Positions 8,902 through 17,233 of a DNA stretch of 64,000 nucleotides are shown here, piece by piece. Every line of letters begins with the position of its first letter. Within the stretch, counting starts at the first letter, position 1. A program made the translations under genes and the position numbers. Location of the stretch: NCBI GenBank assembly GCA_036502625.1, contig DASXYG010000031.1:1-64000 (forward strand), in the 5' to 3' direction. The notes under the pieces were generated by a model. It saw nothing but the letters and a program-made list of their open reading frames with translations, was not told the origin of the DNA and did no database searches. This DNA is from DASXYG01 sp036502625 (GTDB lineage Bacteria > Actinomycetota > Actinomycetes > Streptosporangiales > Streptosporangiaceae).

Positions 8902-8915
8902 TGAATTCGATTTCA
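8902..8915. promoter_or_regulatory. Candidate LacI-type operator 1
   Basis: TGAATTCGATTTCA is a near-palindrome centred on CG, 12 of 14 positions symmetric, as LacI-family operators usually are. It lies 13 bases upstream of the lacI-type ATG. A second copy differing at 2 of 14 positions occurs at 8999-9012 before the divergent rhamnosidase gene. Confidence 0.55.
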
Positions 8916-8998
8916 CACACGTACGGAGAGATGAGCGTACAGCGCGGGCACCTCGCGGAGAACGTCTTGTCAGCGGGAAGATCGCGTGTAACAGTGGC

Positions 8999-9012
8999 TG
9001 ATTACGATTTCA
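8999..9012. promoter_or_regulatory. Candidate LacI-type operator 2
   Basis: TGATTACGATTTCA matches operator 1 at 12 of 14 positions and keeps the TGA...CG...TCA symmetry. It lies 25 bases before the GTG of the alpha-L-rhamnosidase gene. Together the two sites would control both arms of the divergent unit. Confidence 0.5.
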
Positions 9013-9037
9013 AACCGTCGCCGCTGGGGGGTCGTTC

Positions 9038-11758
9038 GTGAGCGCACCCATGGATCTCCGGGTCGAGCACCGTCCCGACACCCTCGGCCTGACCACGGCC
9101 AGGCCGCGGCTGTCGTGGCGGCTGCCGCCCGGCGCGGCGGAGCAGGCGGCGTACCGGATCCGGGCCGGCGCGTGGGACTCCGCCCGGGTCGCATCGGACC
9201 GCTCGATCCTGGTCCCCTACGGAGGCCCGGCGTTACGTACGGGCCAGCGCGTGGAGTGGACCGTCAAGGTGTGGACGGATCTCGGTGAGAGCGACTGGGC
9301 CGCGCCGGCGCGGTGGGAGATGGGGCTGCTCGAACCGGGCGACTGGACCGCCGACTGGGTCGCCCCGCCCGGCACCGGCGGGCTCGGCGCGGCGGATCCG
9401 TACCCGGTGTGGCTGCTGCGCGGGAGCGCCGTGCTGGACGCGCCGGTCGAGCGTGCGCGGCTCTACGTCACGGCGCACGGCGTCTACGAGTTCTTCGTCA
9501 ACGGCGTCCGCGTCGGGGACGGCGAACTGACGCCGGGCTTCACCAGCTACCGGTCGCGGCTTCAGGTCCAGACCTTCGACGTCACCGGCCTCCTGCGCCC
9601 CGGGGAGAACGCGCTCGGCGCCGTGCTGTCCGGCGGCTGGGTCACGTGGCGGCGCTGGACCCGGCTGCACGACGACCTCGGCACCGGCCTGCTGGCGCAG
9701 CTCCACGTCGAGGGGGCGGACGGGGTGCGCCGCTTCGGCACCGGCCGCGACTGGACGGCCGCGGCGGGCGAGATCCGTACCGCCGACCTCCAGCAGGGGC
9801 AGGTCGTCGACTTCCGCGCGGCGCGGCCCGGATGGTGCGACCCGGGCGCGGATCCCGGCGGATGGGCGCCGGTGCGCGTCTTCGCCGCCGACCCGGCGCG
9901 CCTGGCCGCCTCCCCCGCGCCGCCGGTCCGCCGCACGGAGGAGCTGCGGCCGGTCGCGGTGACCGCGCCGCGTCCGGGCGTGCAGGTCGTGGACGTGGGA
10001 CAGAACATCAACGGCTGGTTACGGCTCGCCGATCTGGGGCCCGCGGGCACGACGGTGACGCTGACGTACGGCGAGACGCTCGACGCCGGCGGCGACGTGA
10101 CGACCGGCAACATCCGGCCCGGCGAACCCGGTCCGGAGGCGGACGGACTGCCGTGGGACTTCGCCGCCGAGTCCGGCGCGGCCTTCCAGACCGACCGGGT
10201 GACCTCGGCGGGGCGGGCCGGCGACGTCTTCGAGCCGCGGCACACCACGCACGGCTTCCGCTACGTACGCGTCGAGGGCCATCCGGGGCGGCTGTCCGCG
10301 GACGACGCGACCGGCGTGGCCGTGCACACCGACCTCCGCCGTACGGGCTGGTTCGACTGCGACGACGAGCGGATCAACCGGCTGCACGCGGCCGTCGTGC
10401 GGAGCCTGCGCGGCAACGCCTGCGACATCCCCACCGACTGCCCCACCCGCGAGCGGGCCGGCTGGACCGGCGACTGGCAGGTCTTCGTCCCCACGGCCGC
10501 GTTCCTGTACGACGTCGCCGGGTTCTCCGCCAAGTGGCTGCGGGACCTCGCCGCGGAGCAGCGGCCGGACGGCGTCGTCGGGCACTGCGCGCCCGAGTCG
10601 ACCGGGCCGGAGATCCAGACGGCGCTCGGCATGCCGCCGGGCAGCGCCGGATTCGGCGACGCGGCGGTCATCGTGCCGTGGGAGATCTACCAGGCGTACG
10701 GCGACCGCGACCTGCTCGCCGAGCAGTGGCCGTCGATGACCGCGTGGGTCGACCACGCCGCCCGGACCGCGGCCGCCCACCGCCACAGCCGCCGCGTCGC
10801 GGCCCGGCCGGTGCCGGCGCCGCACGAGCGGTTCCTCTGGGACACCGGCTTCCACTGGGGCGAGTGGAACGAGCCGGGCGGGTTCGCCGACGCCGCACCC
10901 GGCGGCGGCGCGGCCTCGCTGCTCGCCGCGCTGGCGTCGGCGGACCACGGCTCGGTCGCGACCGCGTACCTCCACCACTCCGCGTGGCTGCTGGCCCGGA
11001 TCGCCGAGGTCCTGGGCCGCGACGGCGACGCCGTCCGCTACCGGCTGCTGGCGGAGGCCGCGCGCTCGGCATGGCGCGCGGAGTTCCTGCGCCCGGACGG
11101 CGCGGCCACCCCGGACACACAGGCGACGTACGTGCGCGCGCTCGCCTTCGGGCTGGCGCCCGGCCCCCTCCGTCCGCGGCTGGCCGAACGCCTGGTCGCG
11201 CACATCCGGGACGCGGGCACCCATGTCGGCACGGGCTTCCTCGCCACGCCGTTCCTGCTGCCCGTGCTCGCCGCGACCGGGCACCTGGACGTCGCGTACG
11301 ACCTGCTGTTCCAGGACAGCGAGCCGTCGTGGCTCACCATGATCGACCGCGGCGCCACCACGATCTGGGAGCACTGGACCGGGCTCGACGCGAGCGGTGC
11401 GCCCGCCGCGCCGCCGGGCGCCGGATCGCTCAACCACTACAGCAAGGGTGCGGTCGCGTCCTTCCTGCACGGGCACGTCGCCGGCATCCGGCCGTGCCGC
11501 AACGCCCCCGCCTACCGGAGGTTCCGGATCGCGCCGCGGCCGGGCGGCGGGCTCCGCCGGGCGCGCGCCGTGCACGACTGCCCGTACGGCCGGATCGAGT
11601 CGTCGTGGCGCATCGCACGGGACACCTTCACCCTCGACGTCACGGTGCCGCCCGGCACCAGCGCCGACGTACGCCTGCCCAGCGGCCACGCCGTGGCCGC
11701 GCCGCCGGGGCGGCACCGGTACGCGTGCGCCCTCCCCACCGCGCGGTCCGCGCGCTGA
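9038..11758 (+). CDS. Alpha-L-rhamnosidase (GH78)
   Basis: A 906-residue GH78 enzyme that releases terminal L-rhamnose from plant glycosides and polysaccharides. The N-terminal beta-domain includes YVTAHGVYEFFVNGVRVGD, the linker region has VDVGQNINGWLRL, and the (alpha/alpha)6 barrel carries DIPTDCPTRERAGWTGDWQVF with its acidic residues, TTIWEHWTG and NHYSKGAVASFLHGHVAGI. No signal peptide is visible, so it probably acts in the cytoplasm on imported rhamnosides. The GTG follows a G-rich ribosome site (GGGGGG); an ATG four codons later is a possible alternative. It heads the operon with the importer genes that follow. Confidence 0.93.
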   Translation: MSAPMDLRVEHRPDTLGLTTARPRLSWRLPPGAAEQAAYRIRAGAWDSARVASDRSILVPYGGPALRTGQRVEWTVKVWTDLGESDWAAPARWEMGLLEPGDWTADWVAPPGTGGLGAADPYPVWLLRGSAVLDAPVERARLYVTAHGVYEFFVNGVRVGDGELTPGFTSYRSRLQVQTFDVTGLLRPGENALGAVLSGGWVTWRRWTRLHDDLGTGLLAQLHVEGADGVRRFGTGRDWTAAAGEIRTADLQQGQVVDFRAARPGWCDPGADPGGWAPVRVFAADPARLAASPAPPVRRTEELRPVAVTAPRPGVQVVDVGQNINGWLRLADLGPAGTTVTLTYGETLDAGGDVTTGNIRPGEPGPEADGLPWDFAAESGAAFQTDRVTSAGRAGDVFEPRHTTHGFRYVRVEGHPGRLSADDATGVAVHTDLRRTGWFDCDDERINRLHAAVVRSLRGNACDIPTDCPTRERAGWTGDWQVFVPTAAFLYDVAGFSAKWLRDLAAEQRPDGVVGHCAPESTGPEIQTALGMPPGSAGFGDAAVIVPWEIYQAYGDRDLLAEQWPSMTAWVDHAARTAAAHRHSRRVAARPVPAPHERFLWDTGFHWGEWNEPGGFADAAPGGGAASLLAALASADHGSVATAYLHHSAWLLARIAEVLGRDGDAVRYRLLAEAARSAWRAEFLRPDGAATPDTQATYVRALAFGLAPGPLRPRLAERLVAHIRDAGTHVGTGFLATPFLLPVLAATGHLDVAYDLLFQDSEPSWLTMIDRGATTIWEHWTGLDASGAPAAPPGAGSLNHYSKGAVASFLHGHVAGIRPCRNAPAYRRFRIAPRPGGGLRRARAVHDCPYGRIESSWRIARDTFTLDVTVPPGTSADVRLPSGHAVAAPPGRHRYACALPTARSAR

Positions 11759-11775
11759 GCCAGAAAGGCAACGAG

Positions 11776-13350
11776 ATGAGCGAGCACAACGGCGTCTCCC
11801 CGCGTACGGCGGAAGGCGCGCTGTCGCGGCGGACGTTCACGGTCGGTGTGGTGCTAGGCGCCGCCGGCCTGGGCATCGAGGCGTGCCGCCCCAGCGCGGG
11901 CGATACCGGCGCCGGATCGGCGGCCGCGCTCCGCGTCGGCGAGTCCGCGGGGCCGACCAGCATCGACCCGACGAAGGGCGGCGGCGAGTCGAAGGCGTTC
12001 TTCGAGCCCGCGTACGACCCGCTCATCTACATGGCCGCCGACGGCACCCTCCAGCCGCGCCTCGCGACGTCCTGGCGCTACGTCGGCGACCGCAACGAGG
12101 AGTTCCAGATCACGCTGCGCAAGGGCGTGGTGTTCAGCGACGGCACCCCGCTCGACGCCGCGGCCGTCAAGGCGAACATCGAGTACGCGGGCAAGGCCGG
12201 GACCCAGGTGTCGCCGTTCCTCGCCGCCATCTCCTCGGTGCACGCCGACGACGACCTGACCGTACGGCTGAAGCTGTCCGAACCGCATCCGCTGCTGCCG
12301 GTGCTGTTCTCCCAGGAGTACTTCGCCGGCGACATGATCAGCCCGAAGGCGATCGCGAAACCCGCGCGGCTCGCCGGCACGACGTTCGGCGCCGGGAAGT
12401 ACGTCCTCGACCCGCGCGCCACCATCGCCGGCGACCACTACACGTACGCGAAGAACACGCGGTACTGGAACCCGCGCGGCATCGCCTACGACAAGGTCGT
12501 CATCAAGGTGCTGCCCAACGAGAACACCGCGCTCGCGGCGCTGAAGACCGGCCAGGTCGACGCCGTCCACGGCAGCTTCGCCATCGCCGGCGGCGCGAAG
12601 TCGGCCGGCATGCGGATCGCCGCGAGCCCCAGCATCGTCATGGGCATCCAGCTCAACGACCGCGACGGGAAACTGAGCGCGCCGCTGAAGGACGTACGGG
12701 TCCGGCGCGCGCTCAACTTCGCGGTCGACCGGCCGAAGCTCGCCAAGGCGGTGTTCGGCTCGTACGGGGTGCCGACCGAGCAGCCGGTCGCGCCCGGCCA
12801 GGACGGGTACAACGCCACCGCCGTCTACCGGTACGACCCCGCCGAGGCCAGGCGGCTGCTCGCCGCAGCCGGATACCCCCGCGGCTTCCGGCTTCCCGTC
12901 GTCATCTCGACGGACAACCCGTACGGCAAGAACCTCCTGCAGGCGATGGCCGCGCAGTTCGCCCAGATCGGCGTCACGGTGACGATCAGCACCAAGGTCC
13001 AGTCGCAGTTCTTCCCCAGCCTGGAGAGGTACCCCGCGTCGATCATGGGCTGGGGCGTGGCGCCCATCTACCTCATCGGCCGCAACCTCTGGCTGCGCGA
13101 CGCCGTCGGGATGAACCCGTTCCACAGCAGCGACGCCACCCTGGAGGGCCTGGACCGGCGGGCCGCGGCGGCGGACGAGACGACCCGGGCCGGCCTCGAC
13201 CGGCAGATCGTCCGCCGCGTCGTCGACCTCGCCTGGTTCGTGCCCGTGGTGCTCAGCCCGCAGTTCCTGTTCACGCGGCCGTCGGTCGAGGCCGGCGCGC
13301 GGAGCGGGCAGCACCTGCCGCCGGTCACGGCCTGGCGTCCGGCGGCCTGA
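11776..13350 (+). CDS. SBP family 5 substrate-binding protein, twin-arginine lipoprotein-like
   Basis: A 524-residue family 5 binding protein. The leader has a twin-arginine motif (LSRRTFTVG, Arg18-Arg19), a hydrophobic stretch and a Cys at 37 (GIEAC), suggesting Tat export and lipidation, although Glu at -2 of the Cys is unusual. The family region FQITLRKGVVFSDGTPLDAAAV and PLKDVRVRRALNFAVDRPKL are clear. The ATG is preceded by AGAAAGG. It lies 17 bases after the rhamnosidase stop and before the permeases, so it probably captures rhamnose-bearing oligosaccharides; family 5 proteins are known to bind peptides and also sugars. Confidence 0.9.
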   Translation: MSEHNGVSPRTAEGALSRRTFTVGVVLGAAGLGIEACRPSAGDTGAGSAAALRVGESAGPTSIDPTKGGGESKAFFEPAYDPLIYMAADGTLQPRLATSWRYVGDRNEEFQITLRKGVVFSDGTPLDAAAVKANIEYAGKAGTQVSPFLAAISSVHADDDLTVRLKLSEPHPLLPVLFSQEYFAGDMISPKAIAKPARLAGTTFGAGKYVLDPRATIAGDHYTYAKNTRYWNPRGIAYDKVVIKVLPNENTALAALKTGQVDAVHGSFAIAGGAKSAGMRIAASPSIVMGIQLNDRDGKLSAPLKDVRVRRALNFAVDRPKLAKAVFGSYGVPTEQPVAPGQDGYNATAVYRYDPAEARRLLAAAGYPRGFRLPVVISTDNPYGKNLLQAMAAQFAQIGVTVTISTKVQSQFFPSLERYPASIMGWGVAPIYLIGRNLWLRDAVGMNPFHSSDATLEGLDRRAAAADETTRAGLDRQIVRRVVDLAWFVPVVLSPQFLFTRPSVEAGARSGQHLPPVTAWRPAA

Positions 13351-13361
13351 GGCGCACGGGC

Positions 13362-14303
13362 ATGTGGCGGTTCATCCTGCGGCGGCTGTCGGTCTCCGCG
13401 GCCCTGGTGCTGCTGATCTCGTTCCTGACGTTCCTGCTCCAGGCCGCGACCCCCGGCGACACGGCGCGGACGGCGCTCGGGTACAACTACACCCCCGCGG
13501 CGTACCGGCTCCTGCGCCACCGGCTCGGCCTCGACCAGCCGGTGCTCGTCCAGTACGCCCGGTGGCTCGGGCACGCCGTACGGGGCGACCTGAGCGTCTC
13601 CCCCATCAGCGGGCTGAACGTGGCGGCGGAGATCGTCAAGCGCCTCCCGGTCACGTTCTCCCTGGTCATCGTCGCCACGGCGCTCACCGCGCTCGTCGGG
13701 ATCGGGCTCGGGGTGCTGAGCGCCGTCCGCGGCCGGTGGGTCGCGCGTACGGTCGACGTGCTGTCGCTGAGCGGCTACGCGCTGCCGAACTTCTGGCTCG
13801 CGCTCGTGCTCGTGACCGTGTTCGCGGTGCTGGTCCCGGTGCTGCCCGCGACCGGGTACGTCTCGCCTGCCGTGTCGCCGATCGGCTGGGCCGAGTGCCT
13901 GGTGCTGCCGGTCGTCACGCTGGCGCTCCAGGGCGTCGCGGTGTTCGCCCGGCACACCAGGGACTCGATGCGCGACGTGCTGGCGCGCGACTTCGTGAGC
14001 GTGCTCCGCGCGAACGGCGTCGCGGAGCGGTCGATCGTGTTCCGCCACGCCCTGCGCAACGCCGCGATCCCGGCGGTGACCGTCACCGGCCTGACGTTCA
14101 TCGGCCTGCTCAGCGGCACCGTCTTCATCGAGACGATCTTCGCGATGCCGGGCCTCGGCGGGCTGGCCGTCCAGGCCACGACGACCCACGACCTGCCGGC
14201 CGTCCAGGGCGTCGTGATCGTGTTCACCCTGGTCGTCGTGCTCGTCAACCTGCTCGTGGACCTCGCGTACGGGTGGCTCAACCCGAAGGTGCGGCTGTCA
14301 TGA
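13362..14303 (+). CDS. ABC importer permease (DppB class)
   Basis: A 313-residue permease: MWRFILRRLSVSAALVLLISFLTFLLQAATPGD at the N-terminus, QYARWLGHAVRGDLSVS, and the EAA loop SVLRANGVAERSIVFRHALRNA, ending LLVDLAYGWLNPKVRLS. The ATG is 11 bases after the binding-protein stop. It is the B-type channel half of the rhamnosidase-linked importer. Confidence 0.92.
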   Translation: MWRFILRRLSVSAALVLLISFLTFLLQAATPGDTARTALGYNYTPAAYRLLRHRLGLDQPVLVQYARWLGHAVRGDLSVSPISGLNVAAEIVKRLPVTFSLVIVATALTALVGIGLGVLSAVRGRWVARTVDVLSLSGYALPNFWLALVLVTVFAVLVPVLPATGYVSPAVSPIGWAECLVLPVVTLALQGVAVFARHTRDSMRDVLARDFVSVLRANGVAERSIVFRHALRNAAIPAVTVTGLTFIGLLSGTVFIETIFAMPGLGGLAVQATTTHDLPAVQGVVIVFTLVVVLVNLLVDLAYGWLNPKVRLS

Positions 14304-16162
14304 ACGCCCGCGCCGTACTGCGCCGGCCCGCCGCGGCGGTGTCGCTCGGCTACCTCGCCGTGGTCGTCCTCGGATCCGTCCTGGCCCCGCTGCTCGCCCC
14401 GTACACCGCGACGGCGAACGACCTCGACCACGTGCTCTCCGGGCCGTCCGGCGCGCACTGGCTCGGCACCGACACGCTCGGCCGGGACATCCTCAGCCGG
14501 CTCCTCTACGGCGGCCGCGCGAGCCTCGCCGACGCCGCGCTGGCCGTCGTCACCGGGATGGCCGTCGCCCTCGTCGCCGGCCTGGCCGCGGGCTACTTCG
14601 GCGGCTGGCCGGACCGGGTGTTCACCTGGACGGTCGACGTGCTGCTCGCGATCCCGGTCATCGTGACGCTGCTGGCCGTCCTCGCCGTGGTCGGCAACGA
14701 CATGACCGCGGCGATGATCGCGCTCGGCGTCCTCGTCTCCCCCGGCATCGCCCGGGTCGTCCGCGGCGCGACGCTCGCCGTACGCCAGGAGCTGTACATC
14801 GCGGCGGCCCGCGTCTGCGGCCTCCCGCACCGGCGGATCATCGGCGGCCACGTCCTGCCCCGCGTCGCCGGGCCCGTCCTGGTGCAGGCGTCCCTGCTCG
14901 CCGGCGGCGCGCTGCTGATGGACGCGGGCCTGAGCTACCTCGGCTTTGGCGCCCGGCCGCCCGCCCCGACCTGGGGGAACATGATCGCCGAGGCGGCCGA
15001 CGTCATCGACCGCCAGCCGTGGCCGCTCATCCCGCCGGGAATCGTCCTCGGCCTCGCGATCCTCGCGTTCGGCGTCCTCGGCGACGCGCTCCGCGACGGC
15101 ACGGCCGAACGTACGGGCGCGCACCCGGCCCCCGTACGCCGGCACCGTACGGCACCGCGCCCGGCGCCGCAGGGCGACGCACCCGCGGCGCTGCTGGCCA
15201 TGCGGGGCGTGTCCATCGGCGTGCCGCCCGACGGGACCACCGTCGTGGAGAACCTCGGCCTCGACATCGGCGCGGGCGAGTGCGTGGGGCTCGTGGGCGA
15301 GTCGGGGTGCGGGAAGACCATCACGGGCCGCGCCGCGCTCGGCCTCCTGCCGGCCGGGGCCGCCGTCACCGCCGGGAGCATCCGCTTCGACGGCACCGAC
15401 CTCGCCACCGCCGACCGGCGCACGCTCGGGCGGCTGCGGGGCGCGCAGATCGCCATGGTCTTCCAGGACCCCGCGACCAGCCTCGATCCCGTCGTCACCG
15501 CCGGGGGCCATGTCGCCGAGCTCGTACGCCGCCACCAGGGCGGATCCCGCGCGTCCGTACGCGCCCGCACGCTCGACCTGCTCCGCGCCGTCAACCTGCC
15601 CGAACCCGAGCGGGTCGCGGCGCGGTACCCGCACCAGCTCTCCGGCGGGATGGCACAGCGCGTGGCCATCGCCATGGCGCTGGCCGGGGAGCCGCGGCTG
15701 CTGATCGCCGACGAGCCGACCACCGCGCTCGACGTGACCGTCCAGGCGGAGATCCTCGGCCTGCTCCGCCGCCTCCAGGCCGAACGGGGCATGGCCATCC
15801 TGCTCATCAGCCACGACCTGCGGGTCATCGCCACCATGTGCCGGCGCGCGTACGTCATGTACGCGGGGCACATCGTCGAGTCCGGCGGCACCGGCGACCT
15901 GTTCGCCGGGCCCCGGCACCCCTACACCGCGGGCCTGCTGGGCTCCACGCCGCGGAACGCGCGGGCCCGGCGGCACCTCGCCGCGATCCCCGGCACCGTG
16001 CCCGCGCCGGCCGCGTGGCCGGACGGCTGCCACTTCGCGCCGCGCTGCGACCTCGCCACGGCCGACTGCGCCGCCGGGCCGGTGGCGCTCGCCGAACCGG
16101 CGCCGCGGCACGCCACCCGGTGCCTCCACCACGACAAGGTCACCGGAGGGCACCGTGAGTGA
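14300..16162 (+). CDS. Fused ABC importer permease-ATPase (DppC-DppD)
   Basis: A 620-residue fusion. Residues 1 to about 275 are a DppC permease (HWLGTDTLGRDILSRLLYGG; EAA loop AARVCGLPHRRIIGGHVLPR). A basic Pro/Ala-rich linker (about 275-300) leads to a DppD ATPase with GESGCGKT, FQDPATSLDP, LSGGMAQR, LIADEPTTALD and a C-terminal Cys region CHFAPRCDLATADC. The start overlaps the DppB stop (ATGA). The ORF runs through without a break, and no start with a ribosome site separates the halves. Such fusions are known in actinobacteria. One ATPase is therefore tethered to one permease. Confidence 0.92.
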   Translation: MNARAVLRRPAAAVSLGYLAVVVLGSVLAPLLAPYTATANDLDHVLSGPSGAHWLGTDTLGRDILSRLLYGGRASLADAALAVVTGMAVALVAGLAAGYFGGWPDRVFTWTVDVLLAIPVIVTLLAVLAVVGNDMTAAMIALGVLVSPGIARVVRGATLAVRQELYIAAARVCGLPHRRIIGGHVLPRVAGPVLVQASLLAGGALLMDAGLSYLGFGARPPAPTWGNMIAEAADVIDRQPWPLIPPGIVLGLAILAFGVLGDALRDGTAERTGAHPAPVRRHRTAPRPAPQGDAPAALLAMRGVSIGVPPDGTTVVENLGLDIGAGECVGLVGESGCGKTITGRAALGLLPAGAAVTAGSIRFDGTDLATADRRTLGRLRGAQIAMVFQDPATSLDPVVTAGGHVAELVRRHQGGSRASVRARTLDLLRAVNLPEPERVAARYPHQLSGGMAQRVAIAMALAGEPRLLIADEPTTALDVTVQAEILGLLRRLQAERGMAILLISHDLRVIATMCRRAYVMYAGHIVESGGTGDLFAGPRHPYTAGLLGSTPRNARARRHLAAIPGTVPAPAAWPDGCHFAPRCDLATADCAAGPVALAEPAPRHATRCLHHDKVTGGHRE

Positions 16163-16931
16163 CCCGATCCTCGGCATCGAGGACCTCAGCGTCGACTTCC
16201 GCCGCGGCCGCGACACCGTCGCCGCCGTCACGTCCGTGAGCCTGGAGCTCGGCCGCGGCGAGACGCTCGGGCTCGTCGGCGAGTCCGGATCGGGCAAGTC
16301 GACCATCGGGAACGCGGTCCTCGGGCTGGTCGCGCCGAGCGGCGGGCGCATCCGGTTCCGCGGCGAGGACATCACGGCCGCGACCTCCCGCCGCCGCCGT
16401 CAGCTCGGCCGGCACATCCAGGTCGTCTTCCAGGACCCGTACGGCTCGCTCAACCCATCGCGCACCATCGGCCAGACGCTCACCGAGCCGCTGCGCGTCG
16501 TGCGCCGGATGCCCCGAGCCGATGCCGCCGAGCGTGTCCGCGCCGCGCTGGCGCAGGTCGGGCTGGCGTACGACGCCCTCGGCCGCTACCCGGGCGCGTT
16601 CTCCGGCGGCCAGCGCCAGCGCATCGCGATCGCCCGCGCGCTCGTGCTCGAACCCGAGATCGTGATCTGCGACGAGCCCACCAGCGCCCTCGACCTCTCC
16701 GTCCAGGCCCAGATCCTCAACCTCCTCCTCGACCTGCAAAACGACCTCGGCCTGAGCTGCCTGTTCATCTCCCACGACATCGACGTCGTCCGGCACATGT
16801 CGCACCGCGTCGCGGTCCTCCTCGGCGGCCGGATCGTCGAACAGGGCACGGCCGCGACCGTCACCGCGACCCCGTCCCACGCCTACACGCGCGCGCTCCT
16901 CGCCGCCGTGCCGCCGCTGCCCGGCCGTTGA
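16155..16931 (+). CDS. ABC importer ATPase (DppF class), short C-terminus
   Basis: A 258-residue ATPase starting at GTG inside the end of the fused gene (8-base overlap). Walker A GESGSGKST, VFQDPYGSLNPS, FSGGQRQRIAIARAL, VICDEPTSALDLS and SHDIDVV are present. The protein stops just after HAYTRALLAAVPPLPGR, where family members normally continue for 60-80 residues with the oligo_HPY cysteine region. Directly after the stop begins a degraded LysR-type fragment, so the tail may have been lost in the same deletion. The nucleotide-binding core is complete, so activity is likely retained. Confidence 0.88.
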   Translation: MSDPILGIEDLSVDFRRGRDTVAAVTSVSLELGRGETLGLVGESGSGKSTIGNAVLGLVAPSGGRIRFRGEDITAATSRRRRQLGRHIQVVFQDPYGSLNPSRTIGQTLTEPLRVVRRMPRADAAERVRAALAQVGLAYDALGRYPGAFSGGQRQRIAIARALVLEPEIVICDEPTSALDLSVQAQILNLLLDLQNDLGLSCLFISHDIDVVRHMSHRVAVLLGGRIVEQGTAATVTATPSHAYTRALLAAVPPLPGR

Positions 16932-17161
16932 TACCTTCGGCGCATCGAGCGGCTCAACATGACGCAGCCGCCGCTGAGCCGGCAGATCCAGAAGCTGGAG
17001 CGGGCCGTCGGGGTCCCGTCGAGCCCGTCGCGGGCGTGGCGTACCTGCCGCTCGCCGGGCGGGTGGACACCCCGGTGGAGCCGCACCTCCTCTGGCTGAA
17101 GGGGTCGCGGAACCCGGCGCTGTGGCAGGTGCCGGCCCGGCTGGAGGGGTACGCGCCGTGA
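16932..17161 (+). pseudogene. LysR-type regulator remnant with internal deletion
   Basis: The frame at 16932 reads YLRRIERLNMTQPPLSRQIQ followed by KLERAVGV, the core of the LysR-family helix-turn-helix. From about 17021, in another frame, EPVAGVAYLPLAGRVDTPVE and then PHLLWLKGSRNPAL follow to TGA at 17159-17161, resembling the C-terminal end of a LysR effector domain. Roughly 200 residues between them are missing, the frames do not agree, and the first residues before the HTH are also absent. It is a deletion scar of a regulator gene that probably controlled a neighbouring operon. Confidence 0.7.
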
Positions 17162-17179
17162 TACGCCCGCGGTATCGGA

Positions 17180-17209
17180 CGATGCCGCGATCGTCCTGGA
17201 CCGGCATCG
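17180..17209. promoter_or_regulatory. Inverted repeat upstream of glucarate dehydratase gene
   Basis: CGATGCC at 17180-17186 and GGCATCG at 17203-17209 are perfect 7-base arms separated by 16 bases, 24 bases before the chosen GTG of the dehydratase gene. It could be an operator, possibly of the lost LysR-type regulator; chance symmetry cannot be excluded. Confidence 0.3.
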
Positions 17210-17233
17210 ATGGCGGTGTCTAGCCTGGGGACC

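Noticed and set aside
9313..13350. 1345-residue frame spanning rhamnosidase and binding protein
   Set aside because: It reads the rhamnosidase out of frame before entering the true binding-protein frame; the real starts with ribosome sites are at 9038 and 11776.
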